DNA from: Mariniphaga sp.
GTDB lineage: Bacteria > Bacteroidota > Bacteroidia > Bacteroidales > Prolixibacteraceae
Direction: 5' to 3'
Length of the DNA: 64,000 nt
Assembly (NCBI GenBank): GCA_024636975.1
Contig: JAGXGA010000017.1
Span: forward strand, 186,001 to 250,000
A program made the position numbers and the translations under genes. The notes under the pieces are model-generated. The model was not told where the DNA came from and searched no databases. It saw only the letters and a list, made by a program, of their open reading frames with translations. This document shows positions 51,138 to 60,478 of this stretch, piece after piece. Each line of letters starts with the position of its first letter. Position 1 is the first letter of the stretch.

Positions 51138-52127
51138 TTAAATAAGTTCTTTAATAATATCCATAACTGATATATTTTCAGCTTCAGCCTTATAGTTTTT
51201 AATGATCCTGTGCTGTAAAATGGAATGCGCTACTGCGGTTACATCCTCTATGTCGGGGGAATACTTACCATGCATAGCGGCATGCGTTTTTGCCCCAATA
51301 ACAAGGTATTGTGAAGCTCTTGGTCCTGCACCCCATTTAAGGTACTGGTTTGTTATTGCTGCTCCTTTTCCGTTGCCCGGCCTGGTTTTGGCAGCAAGGG
51401 AAACAGCATAATTCAGTACATTATCGTTAATGGGGATTTTACGGATTAAATCCTGGTAAAAAACGATTTCTTTTCCTGTAATGACAGGTTGCAGGTCGAA
51501 CTGAAGGTTGGATGTTGTGTTTTTTACAATTGTTATTTCATCCTCATATTTTGGATAATCGAGCCATACTGAAAACATAAAGCGGTCGAGCTGAGCCTCG
51601 GGCAGGGGATAGGTTCCTTCCTGTTCAATGGGATTTTGTGTGGCAAGAACAAAAAAAGGGTTTTCCAGTTCGAACCTCTGCCCGGCAGCGGTAATTGCCC
51701 TCTCCTGCATTGCTTCAAGCAGTGCTGACTGCGTTTTAGGAGGAGTACGGTTAATCTCGTCAGCTAAAATAATATTTGCAAACAGAGGCCCTTTAATGAA
51801 CTTGAACTGGCGGTCCTGGTCCAGTATTTCTGTCCCGATAATATCAGATGGCATTAAATCGGGAGTGAACTGTATACGGTTGTACTTAAGGTCGAGGATT
51901 TTTGCAATTGTGGTAACCATCAGGGTTTTTGCAAGGCCTGGCACCCCAATGAGCAAAACATGTCCACGGCTGAACAATGATACCAGAACCTGCGTAATAA
52001 CTTCATCCTGTCCATATATTACTTTGGTAATTTCATTTTTTAGCTCTTCGAATTTCCTGCGCAATCCATCCAGCGCTTCCACATCATTTTTAAACTCCAT
52101 TGAATGTTCTTTTAATGGTTTAACCAT
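51138..52127 (-). CDS. MoxR-family AAA+ ATPase
   Basis: A 329-residue AAA+ protein with Walker A GVPGLAKTLMV (~57-67), Walker B ILADEINRTPPKTQSALLEAM, sensor LATQNPIEQEGTYPLPEAQLDRFMF and a C-terminal lid. MoxR ATPases act as chaperones for maturing protein complexes, often with VWA-domain partners; none are in this window. Its start directly abuts the stop of the upstream SurA-like gene, suggesting cotranscription with the PPIase genes. Confidence 0.92.
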   Translation of the reverse strand: MVKPLKEHSMEFKNDVEALDGLRRKFEELKNEITKVIYGQDEVITQVLVSLFSRGHVLLIGVPGLAKTLMVTTIAKILDLKYNRIQFTPDLMPSDIIGTEILDQDRQFKFIKGPLFANIILADEINRTPPKTQSALLEAMQERAITAAGQRFELENPFFVLATQNPIEQEGTYPLPEAQLDRFMFSVWLDYPKYEDEITIVKNTTSNLQFDLQPVITGKEIVFYQDLIRKIPINDNVLNYAVSLAAKTRPGNGKGAAITNQYLKWGAGPRASQYLVIGAKTHAAMHGKYSPDIEDVTAVAHSILQHRIIKNYKAEAENISVMDIIKELI

Positions 52128-53483
52128 TTATTTCCTCCAGTTATCAAATTCGAAGTTGCAGTTGGCATAGGTATCATCAATCCGTATATATGTTTCCTGT
52201 TGCCTTTTGTCGATCCATTCTTCCAGCTCTTGTTCGCGTTTCTTTTGCAGAAACAGATCGGACAGTTGCTGGTAGTCATTTTGCAGGTTGGCCTTATGCG
52301 TTTCTATCTTGTCGATCAGCTTAACTACGGCAAAAACCTGTTGCCTGCTGTCGGGATCAGTCATCACAAACGGATCGGAGATTTCGCCGATATTTAAACC
52401 GGAAAGAACTTTACTGACGTTTCCATCGAGTTCTTCTGCAGCAAACTTTGAAGTAAGGTTGTTTGGGTTAATTACCAAACCACCGTTATTTCGGGTATTT
52501 TTATCGGAAGAAAATCGTCCGGCAGCTTCCTGAAAAGTGATTTTTTCTTTTCGGATTAGTGTTGCAAGGCTGTCTAAACGTTCCTGTGCCTGCTCCCTTG
52601 CTTCGGGTGAAACTTTAGGAGTCATAAGTATATGGCGGGTATTTACTTTATCACCTCTGCGGTCGACGAGCTGAATGATGTGGTAACCAAATTCACTCTT
52701 TACAACATTTGAAATTCTGTCTCCTTTCAGGTTGAATGCAGCAGCAGCATATTCCTGGTCAAGTTGTGCACGCCCAAGGTATCCAATTTCACCCCCAACA
52801 TTTGCGGAAGGACCTTCAGAATACATTACAGCCATGGCCGCAAAGCTGGAACCCCCTTCTATTTTATTTTTCAGTTCCCTCAGTTCTGCTTTTACCCTGT
52901 TTTCCTCCTCCAGTATAATCTCAGGGCGAAGGGTTATCTGGGCATATTCATATTGTGTAGGTATAACCGGGACTTCATCTTCCGGAAGTGTACGGTAATG
53001 TTGACGCACCTCGGATGGAGTTGCTGTAACATCCTGAATAATTTTGTTTCTCATTTGTGAACTCATTAACTGATCTCTTACAACCAGTCTCATTTCAGCG
53101 CGTATATCTGCGATTGGTTTTTTAAAGAAATTTTCCACAGCCCGTTCAGAACCAAAGTGAGCTACGTATGCCTGCAACTGGCCATCCATTTGCTGGTTTA
53201 CCTGGCTGTCGGTAACATTAATCAGCGTATCCAGTTCAGCCTCAGCAACCAATAGTTTATCGATCAGAAAATTTTCAAGGATTTCACATTTCATATCCCC
53301 ATCTGAAGAAACACCTTGGGCCAGTTGGTCCATGTACATTTTTTCAATATCCGATTTCAATACAATGTTGCCACCTACTATAGCTACAATCTGATCAATA
53401 ACCTTATCCTGGGCAATACTGGTCCCTGCGAATAAAATTAACAGTGCAAAAATTGTTATCTGTACCAATTTATTACGTTTCAT
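52128..53483 (-). CDS. SurA-like periplasmic peptidyl-prolyl isomerase
   Basis: A 451-residue exported chaperone. Signal peptide (~24 residues, ending SIA-Q), a SurA N-terminal domain (DKVIDQIVAIVGGNIVLKSDIE, ~27-150), and two parvulin domains (~180-270 with GGEIGYLGRAQLDQEYAAAA and EFGYHIIQLVDRR; ~285-385 with NTRHILMTPKVSPE and SSDKNTRNNGGL). SurA delivers outer-membrane proteins to the BAM complex. Its start overlaps the end of the preceding lipoprotein gene. Confidence 0.93.
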   Translation of the reverse strand: MKRNKLVQITIFALLILFAGTSIAQDKVIDQIVAIVGGNIVLKSDIEKMYMDQLAQGVSSDGDMKCEILENFLIDKLLVAEAELDTLINVTDSQVNQQMDGQLQAYVAHFGSERAVENFFKKPIADIRAEMRLVVRDQLMSSQMRNKIIQDVTATPSEVRQHYRTLPEDEVPVIPTQYEYAQITLRPEIILEEENRVKAELRELKNKIEGGSSFAAMAVMYSEGPSANVGGEIGYLGRAQLDQEYAAAAFNLKGDRISNVVKSEFGYHIIQLVDRRGDKVNTRHILMTPKVSPEAREQAQERLDSLATLIRKEKITFQEAAGRFSSDKNTRNNGGLVINPNNLTSKFAAEELDGNVSKVLSGLNIGEISDPFVMTDPDSRQQVFAVVKLIDKIETHKANLQNDYQQLSDLFLQKKREQELEEWIDKRQQETYIRIDDTYANCNFEFDNWRK

Positions 53484-54348
53484 TTGTTTCTGAATTATAT
53501 ATTTTAAATCTGTTTCTGTTTACTCCCTCCTGAAAAATATTATTTTCCAGTTCTCTCAAAAATTCAATTTTCCTGCGGTTTAAAATTAAGCTTTTAATAT
53601 CTTCCCTGATATATTCTTCAGGAGCCTGTTCATTACGGAGCATATAATCGTGAATGGTCACCAGGTAATAGTAACTTGAATCATTATATTCAATGAACTG
53701 GTTTTTCTTCAGATACTGCTCAGGTTCATCTATAGTTGTAGGTATGGTATTCATAACCCTTTCCAGGTCAACCCACCGGTCAGTAAAAATATCAAAGCTT
53801 CTGGCATATTGCAGGCAATAATCACGGAGTTCATTAATGCCCTCCTCTTCCGAGATGCTGCTCATTTCCTTCAGCAAGTCGGGATTGGCAAATTCGGCCG
53901 GGATCTTTAAAAAAACTGCCTTTACAATATTTCTGTTTAATTTGAAATTATCAGTATGTTCCAAATAGTATTCCAGAATTTCACTGTTACTCACAGTAGT
54001 GTCCATCCGCTGAGCCATTAACTCATTTTTATATCTGAAAATGATCAGCGAATTCCGGTATTCTTCCAGCTCTCGGGTTACATTTTTCAGATCTATAGAA
54101 AGGTTTTCTTCTGCTTTCTGAAGTACAAGTTCCTGTCTTATCCACTTTCTCACATACTCATCGGCCATTACCGTACTGTCTTCCGATTCCAGGTTGTTGG
54201 GGATAACAGCAGTAACTTCGGATAGGAATAACTTCCGGTTGCTAACTTCTGCTACAAGTTTATCCCCGTTTTGAGTCGTTTGCCGGCATCCGGAAAAACC
54301 GGTTGCAGCGAACAGGAATAAGCCATATATCAGAAGCTGTTTATACAT
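53473..54348 (-). CDS. SurA-N-like lipoprotein chaperone without clear PPIase domain
   Basis: A 291-residue lipoprotein: signal peptide with lipobox FSGC (Cys21), then ISLFLSEV-type SurA-N helices (LVAEVSNRKLFLSEVTAVIPN, RKWIRQELVLQKAEENL). A parvulin core is not recognisable; the middle (ILEYYLEHTDNFKLNRNIVKAVFLKIP) is the usual link toward one. It overlaps the downstream SurA-like gene by 11 bp and the upstream PpiD-like gene by 8 bp, so the three are translationally coupled. Chaperone role is inferred from context. Confidence 0.75.
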   Translation of the reverse strand: MYKQLLIYGLFLFAATGFSGCRQTTQNGDKLVAEVSNRKLFLSEVTAVIPNNLESEDSTVMADEYVRKWIRQELVLQKAEENLSIDLKNVTRELEEYRNSLIIFRYKNELMAQRMDTTVSNSEILEYYLEHTDNFKLNRNIVKAVFLKIPAEFANPDLLKEMSSISEEEGINELRDYCLQYARSFDIFTDRWVDLERVMNTIPTTIDEPEQYLKKNQFIEYNDSSYYYLVTIHDYMLRNEQAPEEYIREDIKSLILNRRKIEFLRELENNIFQEGVNRNRFKIYNSETNET

Positions 54349-56230
54349 TCGGTACTGATTTCAATAGTTTTTTATTTACTTTAATTTTATGTTTTTTCCT
54401 TAAGTTTTCCAGCCATTTCTTTTCGAGGTAGTCCTGATAAGCAGAAATATACAATCCCTTTGCTTCCTCAAGTGTTTTTGGAGCAGGGTCAATTCGTTCT
54501 CCCCTAATAAATGACAGTTCCGGGTTGAAGCTTGCAACAGATTGGCCATCCCATACATAGTAATCAACAATCGGGTTATCACCTTTCTCCCATGCTCCAT
54601 TTTTTATCTCGATTAATTTATCCTCCTGGTTCAGTAAATCTTCTATTTCTTCAACGGATAAACTGGCTTCAAAGTATTTTTCGGCTTCTTCACGGGTCTC
54701 TTCATTTTCACAGGTTATTATCAAGCCTTTAAAACGTTCTTCCCATAAAAATTTGTCCTTGTTGTCAGCATAGAATTCCTCAAGGCCTGTGCTGTCTTCG
54801 GCAGCAAATTTCCAGATTTTTTCTTCCATTATATTGAAAAAAAGCAATCCGTCGTGATACTCCTTCATGAGGTATTTGAAATCGGGATATTTTTCTTCAA
54901 GTTGAGAGTCCTCCAGTGCGATTATTTCATTTTCTGTCCAGGCATCATAATGATCTGAAAGCAATCCACTGTTTATGTTTTCCCTTTGAAGAAAGTTCTC
55001 AAAGTCTTTTGCAAAGAATTCTTTCCCGTCAATGGAAAAAAGAAGCAGGTTATCCTCAATATCAGTTCCGGATTCCATGGCTTTTATTTTGTTAAGGTTA
55101 ACTTCTGACTCATTAAAGCCGTATTCTTTTTTAAGCTTTTCAACAAATACTTTAAGTGTACTGCTGCTCCGTTCCGGATCCTTTTTTATGCGTGCTTCAA
55201 TATCAGCACGAGCTTCCTCGAATGATGGAACCGGACGTTGGTCTAATTTTTTAATTATGTGGTATCCGAAAGGCGTTTCAACTGGAGGTGTTATGTCCCC
55301 AATGTTTTCCAATGCGAATGCAGGGCCCGAGAACTCAGAAATCATCCGGTTCGCAGCAAACCAGGGCATTTCACCATTCTCAGCTACCGAACGTTTATCA
55401 TCGGAATGCTGTTTTACCAACTCTTCAAATGATTCACCCTGCAACAGCTTGTTATATACCAAATCGATTTCTGCCTTGAGGGCTGCCTTATCGAATTCTC
55501 CTTCACGCGGAAACATTTTCATAATGTGGGCTACCTTTATCTCGCCCTGGTTTTCACGCACATCGTGTACTTTAATTAAATGGTACCCGAACGAAGTGCG
55601 AACCGGCTCTGATACCTGCTCAATACGGGTGTTAAAAGCCTGGTTTTCGAAAGGAGTGACCATTTGAAATGCAGAAAAATAACCAAGGTTCCCTTTATTT
55701 GTTTTAGCTGAAGGGTCCTGGCTGTATTCAAATGCTGCCTCATTAAAATCTTTTCCATCAAGTATTTCCTTCCTTACCTGCAGCGCTTTTTGCAGGGTAG
55801 CCTGTTCCTGTTCATGACCGGCCCCAGCATTAATTCTGAACAGAATATGGCTGGCATTGATTTCCTTTTTCATGCGCTCGTACAACTCGTTTACCATAGC
55901 CTGGTCGTACTGCATGTCGGTAAGGTAAGGTGCTGCCAATTCTGTACGGTAGCCGGCAAGTTCGTCAATAAAAGGTTTTGCCGTATCCATTTTCAGCCTC
56001 ATGGCTTCGATCACCTTCAACTTAAAATCGATGTACATATCGATGTACTCTTTTGGTGACTTGATTCCCGATTCATCAGCCAGCGTCTGGTTGTTCTTTT
56101 TATAGATACGTTCAAATTCCGCTTTACTGATTTCATACCCGCTAATGTCAATCAGTACATCGTTCTTTTGAGCAATAAGAGTTCCTGAGAACAGGAACAT
56201 AAGGATAAAAAGAAATATAGGCGTTTTCAT
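54341..56230 (-). CDS. PpiD/SurA-like peptidyl-prolyl isomerase (two parvulin domains)
   Basis: A 629-residue exported protein with a signal peptide (~21 residues, ending LIA-Q). It has an N-terminal helical domain (DISGYEISKAEFERIYKKNN), two parvulin domains (~115-215: ASHILFRINAG, GNLGYFSAFQMVTPFE, FGYHLIKVHDVR; ~220-320: KVAHIMKMFPREGE, GEMPWFAANRMISEF, FGYHIIKKLDQRP), and a long C-terminal helical domain. It heads the three-gene periplasmic chaperone unit, 9 bp after guaB. Confidence 0.92.
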   Translation of the reverse strand: MKTPIFLFILMFLFSGTLIAQKNDVLIDISGYEISKAEFERIYKKNNQTLADESGIKSPKEYIDMYIDFKLKVIEAMRLKMDTAKPFIDELAGYRTELAAPYLTDMQYDQAMVNELYERMKKEINASHILFRINAGAGHEQEQATLQKALQVRKEILDGKDFNEAAFEYSQDPSAKTNKGNLGYFSAFQMVTPFENQAFNTRIEQVSEPVRTSFGYHLIKVHDVRENQGEIKVAHIMKMFPREGEFDKAALKAEIDLVYNKLLQGESFEELVKQHSDDKRSVAENGEMPWFAANRMISEFSGPAFALENIGDITPPVETPFGYHIIKKLDQRPVPSFEEARADIEARIKKDPERSSSTLKVFVEKLKKEYGFNESEVNLNKIKAMESGTDIEDNLLLFSIDGKEFFAKDFENFLQRENINSGLLSDHYDAWTENEIIALEDSQLEEKYPDFKYLMKEYHDGLLFFNIMEEKIWKFAAEDSTGLEEFYADNKDKFLWEERFKGLIITCENEETREEAEKYFEASLSVEEIEDLLNQEDKLIEIKNGAWEKGDNPIVDYYVWDGQSVASFNPELSFIRGERIDPAPKTLEEAKGLYISAYQDYLEKKWLENLRKKHKIKVNKKLLKSVPNV

Positions 56231-56239
56231 ATTTAACTA

Positions 56240-57712
56240 TTAACGGCTGCTGTAATTTGGTGCTTCCCGTGTTATAGAAACATCGTGTGGATGGCTTTCC
56301 TGCACTCCTGCATTAGTTATTTTTGTAAACATAGCCTGTTGCAGCATTTCAATGTTTTTGGCTCCACAGTATCCCATTCCTGCACGCAATCCACCAATAA
56401 GCTGATAAAGTACTTCATACAACGATCCTTTGAAAGGTACACGAGCTGCAATGCCCTCGGGAACAAGTTTTTTAATGTCTTCCTCCATATCCTGGAAGTA
56501 CCGGTCTTTTGAGCCTTTTTGCATGGCTTCAATGGAACCCATTCCGCGGTATGATTTAAACTTCCGGCCCTGATAGAGAATCGTTTCACCTGGTGACTCT
56601 TCAACACCGGCAAACAAACCACCTGCCATAACTGAATTTGCACCGGCAGCAATTGCTTTTACAATGTCGCCAGAGTACCGGATGCCTCCATCGGCAATTA
56701 CGGGAACTCCGCTACCCCGGATGGCTTTTGATACGCTGTAAACGGCTGATAACTGAGGAATACCTACACCAGCAATAACACGGGTAGTACAAATGGAGCC
56801 AGGCCCTATACCCACCTTAACAGCATCGGCCCCTGCTTTAACCAGTGCAAGAGCTCCTTCTGCCGTGCCAATATTTCCGGCTACTATTTCTTTTTCAGGA
56901 TATTTGGCCTTGATCTTTTTAAGCATTTCCAATACACCTCTTGAATGGCCGTGAGCTGTATCAATAACCAAAGCATCTACCTGCGCTTTAATTAACTCAT
57001 CAACACGGTCCATGGTGTCGTAAGCAATGCCAATGCCTGCAGCAACACGAAGACGTCCTTTCTCATCCTTGCATGCCAGCGGCTTGTCCTTGGCTTTTGT
57101 AATGTCTTTATAGGTAACCAGGCCAATGAGTTTATTGTTTTTATCAATAACCGGCAATTTTTCTATTTTATAATCCTGTAGTATCTCTGCAGCCCTTTCA
57201 AGGTCGGTCGATTCTGTTGTAGTCACCAGGTTTTCGCTTGTCATTACCTGGCTAATTGGGCGGGCCATATTTTTTTCAAACCGCAGGTCACGATTGGTCA
57301 CAATGCCTAGAAGGTAACCTTTCTTATCGACCACCGGAATGCCTCCGATCTTATACTTTGCCATTATTTCCAATGCATCGGCAACCTTCTTTTCCTGGGT
57401 AATGGTAATGGGATCGTATATCATGCCGTTTTCAGCCCGCTTCACCGTAGTGACCTGGTGTGCCTGATCCTCAATATCCATGTTTTTATGTATAACACCA
57501 ATTCCACCTTCACGTGCAATGGCAATGGCCATCTTATTTTCCGTAACAGTATCCATTGCTGCACTGACTATCGGAGCATTAATAACGATGTTGCGTGAGA
57601 AACGGGAAGTCAGTACTACTTCGCCTGGCAAAACTTCTGAGTACGAGGGAATCAGAAGGACATCATCAAAAGTTAATCCTTCGTATTTTATTTTATCGGC
57701 AAGAAATGACAT
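56240..57712 (-). CDS. guaB: IMP dehydrogenase
   Basis: A 490-residue enzyme converting IMP to XMP in guanine nucleotide synthesis. A TIM barrel ([19 protein letters not shown] start) is split by two CBS domains (~95-210). The catalytic loop [20 protein letters not shown] (Cys near 303) and the flap region REAPNYSSR end are present. It is the first gene of a run ending in outer-membrane chaperones; the 9-bp gap to the PpiD-like gene suggests cotranscription. Confidence 0.97.
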   Translation of the reverse strand: MSFLADKIKYEGLTFDDVLLIPSYSEVLPGEVVLTSRFSRNIVINAPIVSAAMDTVTENKMAIAIAREGGIGVIHKNMDIEDQAHQVTTVKRAENGMIYDPITITQEKKVADALEIMAKYKIGGIPVVDKKGYLLGIVTNRDLRFEKNMARPISQVMTSENLVTTTESTDLERAAEILQDYKIEKLPVIDKNNKLIGLVTYKDITKAKDKPLACKDEKGRLRVAAGIGIAYDTMDRVDELIKAQVDALVIDTAHGHSRGVLEMLKKIKAKYPEKEIVAGNIGTAEGALALVKAGADAVKVGIGPGSICTTRVIAGVGIPQLSAVYSVSKAIRGSGVPVIADGGIRYSGDIVKAIAAGANSVMAGGLFAGVEESPGETILYQGRKFKSYRGMGSIEAMQKGSKDRYFQDMEEDIKKLVPEGIAARVPFKGSLYEVLYQLIGGLRAGMGYCGAKNIEMLQQAMFTKITNAGVQESHPHDVSITREAPNYSSR

Positions 57713-57744
57713 GGGCTTATGATTTTAATATTTAATACAAACCG

Positions 57745-57752
57745 CAAAACTA
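57745..57752 (-). promoter_or_regulatory. -7 box (TAGTTTTG, minus strand) before guaB
   Basis: CAAAACTA on the plus strand reads TAGTTTTG on the minus strand, 32 bp before the guaB ATG, in the divergent guaB-recQ gap. Confidence 0.4.
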
Positions 57753-57889
57753 AAAAAAATAAACTTATTGCCGTTTATTTGCTGAAGAATGGCATTATTC
57801 TGAACAATAAAAATTGTTAAACTTAATTCTCAGAAGTAAATATTAAATTTACAGTCAACAACAATATGCTTATGCACTATTTCTGACAA

Positions 57890-59806
57890 ATGGCAGATTT
57901 TAATCAGATTCTTACACGTTACTGGAGCTTTAAAGAGTTCAGATCGCTGCAGCTTGAAATTATCCAATCGGTTGCTGATGGAAAGGACACGCTTGGGCTT
58001 ATGCCCACAGGTGGCGGTAAATCAATAACCTTCCAGGTGTATTCACTTTCTCGCGATGGCATCTGCATTGTTGTTACTCCTCTCATTGCGCTGATGAAAG
58101 ACCAGGTTGAAAACCTGCAGCGGATGGGAATAAAGGCTCTAAAGGTTCACAGCGGAATGTCGTGGATGGAGATTAAGCTGACGCTCGATAATGCAGTCTG
58201 GGGTGATTATAAATTCCTTTATATTTCGCCTGAACGCATTAACTCGGAGCATTTTCAGGAACGTCTTGCCAAAATGAATGTGAACCTGATAGCAGTTGAT
58301 GAAGCACACTGCATATCACAATGGGGGTATGATTTCAGACCCAGCTATCTGAACATAATCCAATTGCGCAGCTTTTTTCCCGATGTGCCCTTCCTGGCTC
58401 TTACAGCTACAGCTACTCCCGAAGTTGTAAAAGACATACAGGATAAGCTGGGGTTTAAAAAGCCAAATGTCCTGAGCAAATCTTTTCAGCGCGATAACCT
58501 GAGTTACCTGGTGCGCATAAAGGAAGATAAAATGGGATACCTGGTTGAAACACTTAATAAGGTAAAGGGATCGGGAATAGTATATGTGCGCAGCCGCAAA
58601 GGCACCCGTGAGATTGTTGCTGAATTGAAGAAAAGGGGAATACCGGCCGATTTTTACCATGCAGGATTAAGTAACCCGGTTCGCAGCATGAAACAGGATA
58701 GCTGGCTGTCGGGAAAAACGCGGGTAATTGTTGCCACAAATGCATTCGGCATGGGAATCGATAAGCCGGATGTGCGTTTTGTAGTTCATATTGATCCGCC
58801 CGACTCATTGGAGGCTTATTTCCAGGAAGCGGGCAGGGCAGGTCGCGATGAAAAAAAAGCCGCTGCTGTGTTGCTGTTTAATAATGCCGATAAAACCCGG
58901 CTAAAGAAAATGGTTTCGGTTGTTTTTCCCGAAATTGATTCAATTAAACGGGTGTACCAGGCTTTGTGCAATTACTTACAGGTAGCCGAAGGATTCGGGA
59001 AAGGACATATGTTTGGCTTTAGTTTACAGGATTTTGCGCAAGTCTATAAATTTCAGCAGTCTATGGTTTATAGCAGCCTGAAACTTTTACAGCGTGAAGG
59101 ATACCTTGAATTTACAGAAGAAGTAGATAGTCCATCACGCATTTATTTTTCCATATCCCGCGATGATTTATACAGGTTTCAGGTGGCGAATGCTGACTTC
59201 GATGGTTTTGTAAAATTGGTTCTTCGCTCCTATACCGGCTTGTTTACAGGTTATGTAAACATCGATGAAGAAGTACTTGCCAAACGGGCCGGTACTGATA
59301 AAGAAACAGTCTATAATTATTTAAAGCATTTACGAAAGGCTAAAATAATTGATTATATTCCACGGAATCGTACTCCGTTCATCTATTTCACCAAGGAAAG
59401 ATTAAGCATGAACCGGTTGAAGATTTCAAAGGAAAATTATGATTTCAGAAAAAAAGATTATTTGAAAAGAATAGAATCGGTAATCCATTATGCAACTTCC
59501 ACCACATCCTGCCGCAGCCAACTGCTTCTTAATTATTTTGGAGAAACCGATGCTCCCATATGTGGGATCTGTGATGTGTGCCGCTCAATGCAAAATAAAG
59601 GTCTTAGTTCATTTGAATTTAAAGAAATCAGTAAGCAGGTGAAACATATATTGGAGGAACCCTGTGCCTATGAATCATTAGTGTTAAAGCTTACAGGCAA
59701 TAGGGAAAAAGTAATGGAAGTGGTTAAATGGCTAATCGACAACGAAAATATTGTACTGCGGGTAGACAGAAAGCTGGAGTGGAATGACAAAAAACAAATT
59801 GAATGA
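57890..59806 (+). CDS. recQ: ATP-dependent DNA helicase RecQ
   Basis: A 638-residue superfamily 2 3'-5' helicase for recombination and fork repair. Walker A LMPTGGGKSITF (~37-48), DEAH-type box VDEAHCISQWGYDFRP (~139-154), motif VI QEAGRAGRD, and RecQ-C zinc cysteines (CRSQLLLNYFGE, CGICDVC, ~540-563). The C-terminal region is a winged helix without a recognisable HRDC domain. The size suits the shorter Bacteroidetes RecQ paralogue. Confidence 0.95.
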   Translation: MADFNQILTRYWSFKEFRSLQLEIIQSVADGKDTLGLMPTGGGKSITFQVYSLSRDGICIVVTPLIALMKDQVENLQRMGIKALKVHSGMSWMEIKLTLDNAVWGDYKFLYISPERINSEHFQERLAKMNVNLIAVDEAHCISQWGYDFRPSYLNIIQLRSFFPDVPFLALTATATPEVVKDIQDKLGFKKPNVLSKSFQRDNLSYLVRIKEDKMGYLVETLNKVKGSGIVYVRSRKGTREIVAELKKRGIPADFYHAGLSNPVRSMKQDSWLSGKTRVIVATNAFGMGIDKPDVRFVVHIDPPDSLEAYFQEAGRAGRDEKKAAAVLLFNNADKTRLKKMVSVVFPEIDSIKRVYQALCNYLQVAEGFGKGHMFGFSLQDFAQVYKFQQSMVYSSLKLLQREGYLEFTEEVDSPSRIYFSISRDDLYRFQVANADFDGFVKLVLRSYTGLFTGYVNIDEEVLAKRAGTDKETVYNYLKHLRKAKIIDYIPRNRTPFIYFTKERLSMNRLKISKENYDFRKKDYLKRIESVIHYATSTTSCRSQLLLNYFGETDAPICGICDVCRSMQNKGLSSFEFKEISKQVKHILEEPCAYESLVLKLTGNREKVMEVVKWLIDNENIVLRVDRKLEWNDKKQIE

Positions 59807-59816
59807 AATCCATAAA

Positions 59817-59854
59817 AAAACTCTCTTCTTTTCCCGGGGAAAGAAGAGAGTTTT
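59817..59854 (+). terminator. Strong bidirectional terminator after recQ
   Basis: AAAACTCTCTTCTTT and AAAGAAGAGAGTTTT form a perfect 15-bp stem with a CCCGGG-containing loop. A/T runs flank both sides, so it can end both recQ and the convergent small gene at 59892. Confidence 0.92.
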
Positions 59855-59891
59855 ATAAATTGTGTGTTATATATATAGTGTGAGAATGTCT

Positions 59892-60158
59892 TTAACTCAT
59901 GCTTGAATGATTAACATTCTGCATAGTTCTTCCATGGATATAAGAATTCATTCGTTGATGAGTTACACCGACCTTGCTGGTTCCAAATACTTCATTAAGT
60001 ACATCGGGATGCATATCGCTGTATTTATCGTAACAGTATTTAACTAACTCTGCAATTTCTTCTTCATCCGACCAAGCTATTATTTTTTCCAGCTCTTTTT
60101 TGAAAAGGACTTCCCAAAAACTAACTCCCCATAAAATAACCTTCGCATATTCAATCAT
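59892..60158 (-). CDS. Small protein of unknown function (88 aa)
   Basis: An 88-residue soluble-looking protein. Its first ~60 residues (MIEYAKVILWGVSFWEVLFKK, IAWSDEEEIAELVKYCYDKYSDMHPDVLNEVFG) resemble a Bacteroidetes family of short proteins with an SF(W/S)xxLFxKEL motif and a C-terminal PDVLNEVF. The remaining residues are polar. The ATG at 60156-60158 is the best start. No named domain; function unknown. Confidence 0.65.
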   Translation of the reverse strand: MIEYAKVILWGVSFWEVLFKKELEKIIAWSDEEEIAELVKYCYDKYSDMHPDVLNEVFGTSKVGVTHQRMNSYIHGRTMQNVNHSSMS

Positions 60159-60478
60159 ATCTCAATTTTTTTAAAGGTTTCTGTATCTGTTCTTAAAATG
60201 CCAAGTTGTATGCCAACTATGGGATAAGCATCATGCAATTGAATAAAGATTTCAATATGAATCCATTGAAAAATAATTGTGGAATTATCACTGTTTTTTA
60301 TGGGGAAGTAATACTACATATTTGTAGTTTATATTCTACAAAACTACCCAAAAAAATCTGGCGTGTCCTTGATTTCAGAGTATATAGCCGACCAGAATTA
60401 ATAAAGAAAAACAATCGGTTGTATTAGATATAACTGATTGTATAAAAGATGTTTATGATGTAATGGATGTTGTTTCTG
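60159..60478. other. Intergenic gap, no gene seen
   Basis: A 320-bp AT-rich stretch between the 88-aa gene and the mechanosensitive channel gene. One plus-strand frame (60206-60427) is open but shows no family or coding-like composition. No tRNA, hairpin array or repeat was recognised here. Confidence 0.5.

Noticed and set aside
55032-55667. A 211-codon open frame antisense to the PpiD-like gene
   Set aside because: Serine-rich antisense frame typical of shadows; the opposite strand encodes two clear parvulin domains.
60206-60427. A 73-codon plus-strand frame before the mechanosensitive channel gene
   Set aside because: No family, no promoter, low-quality composition; kept only as a gap note.
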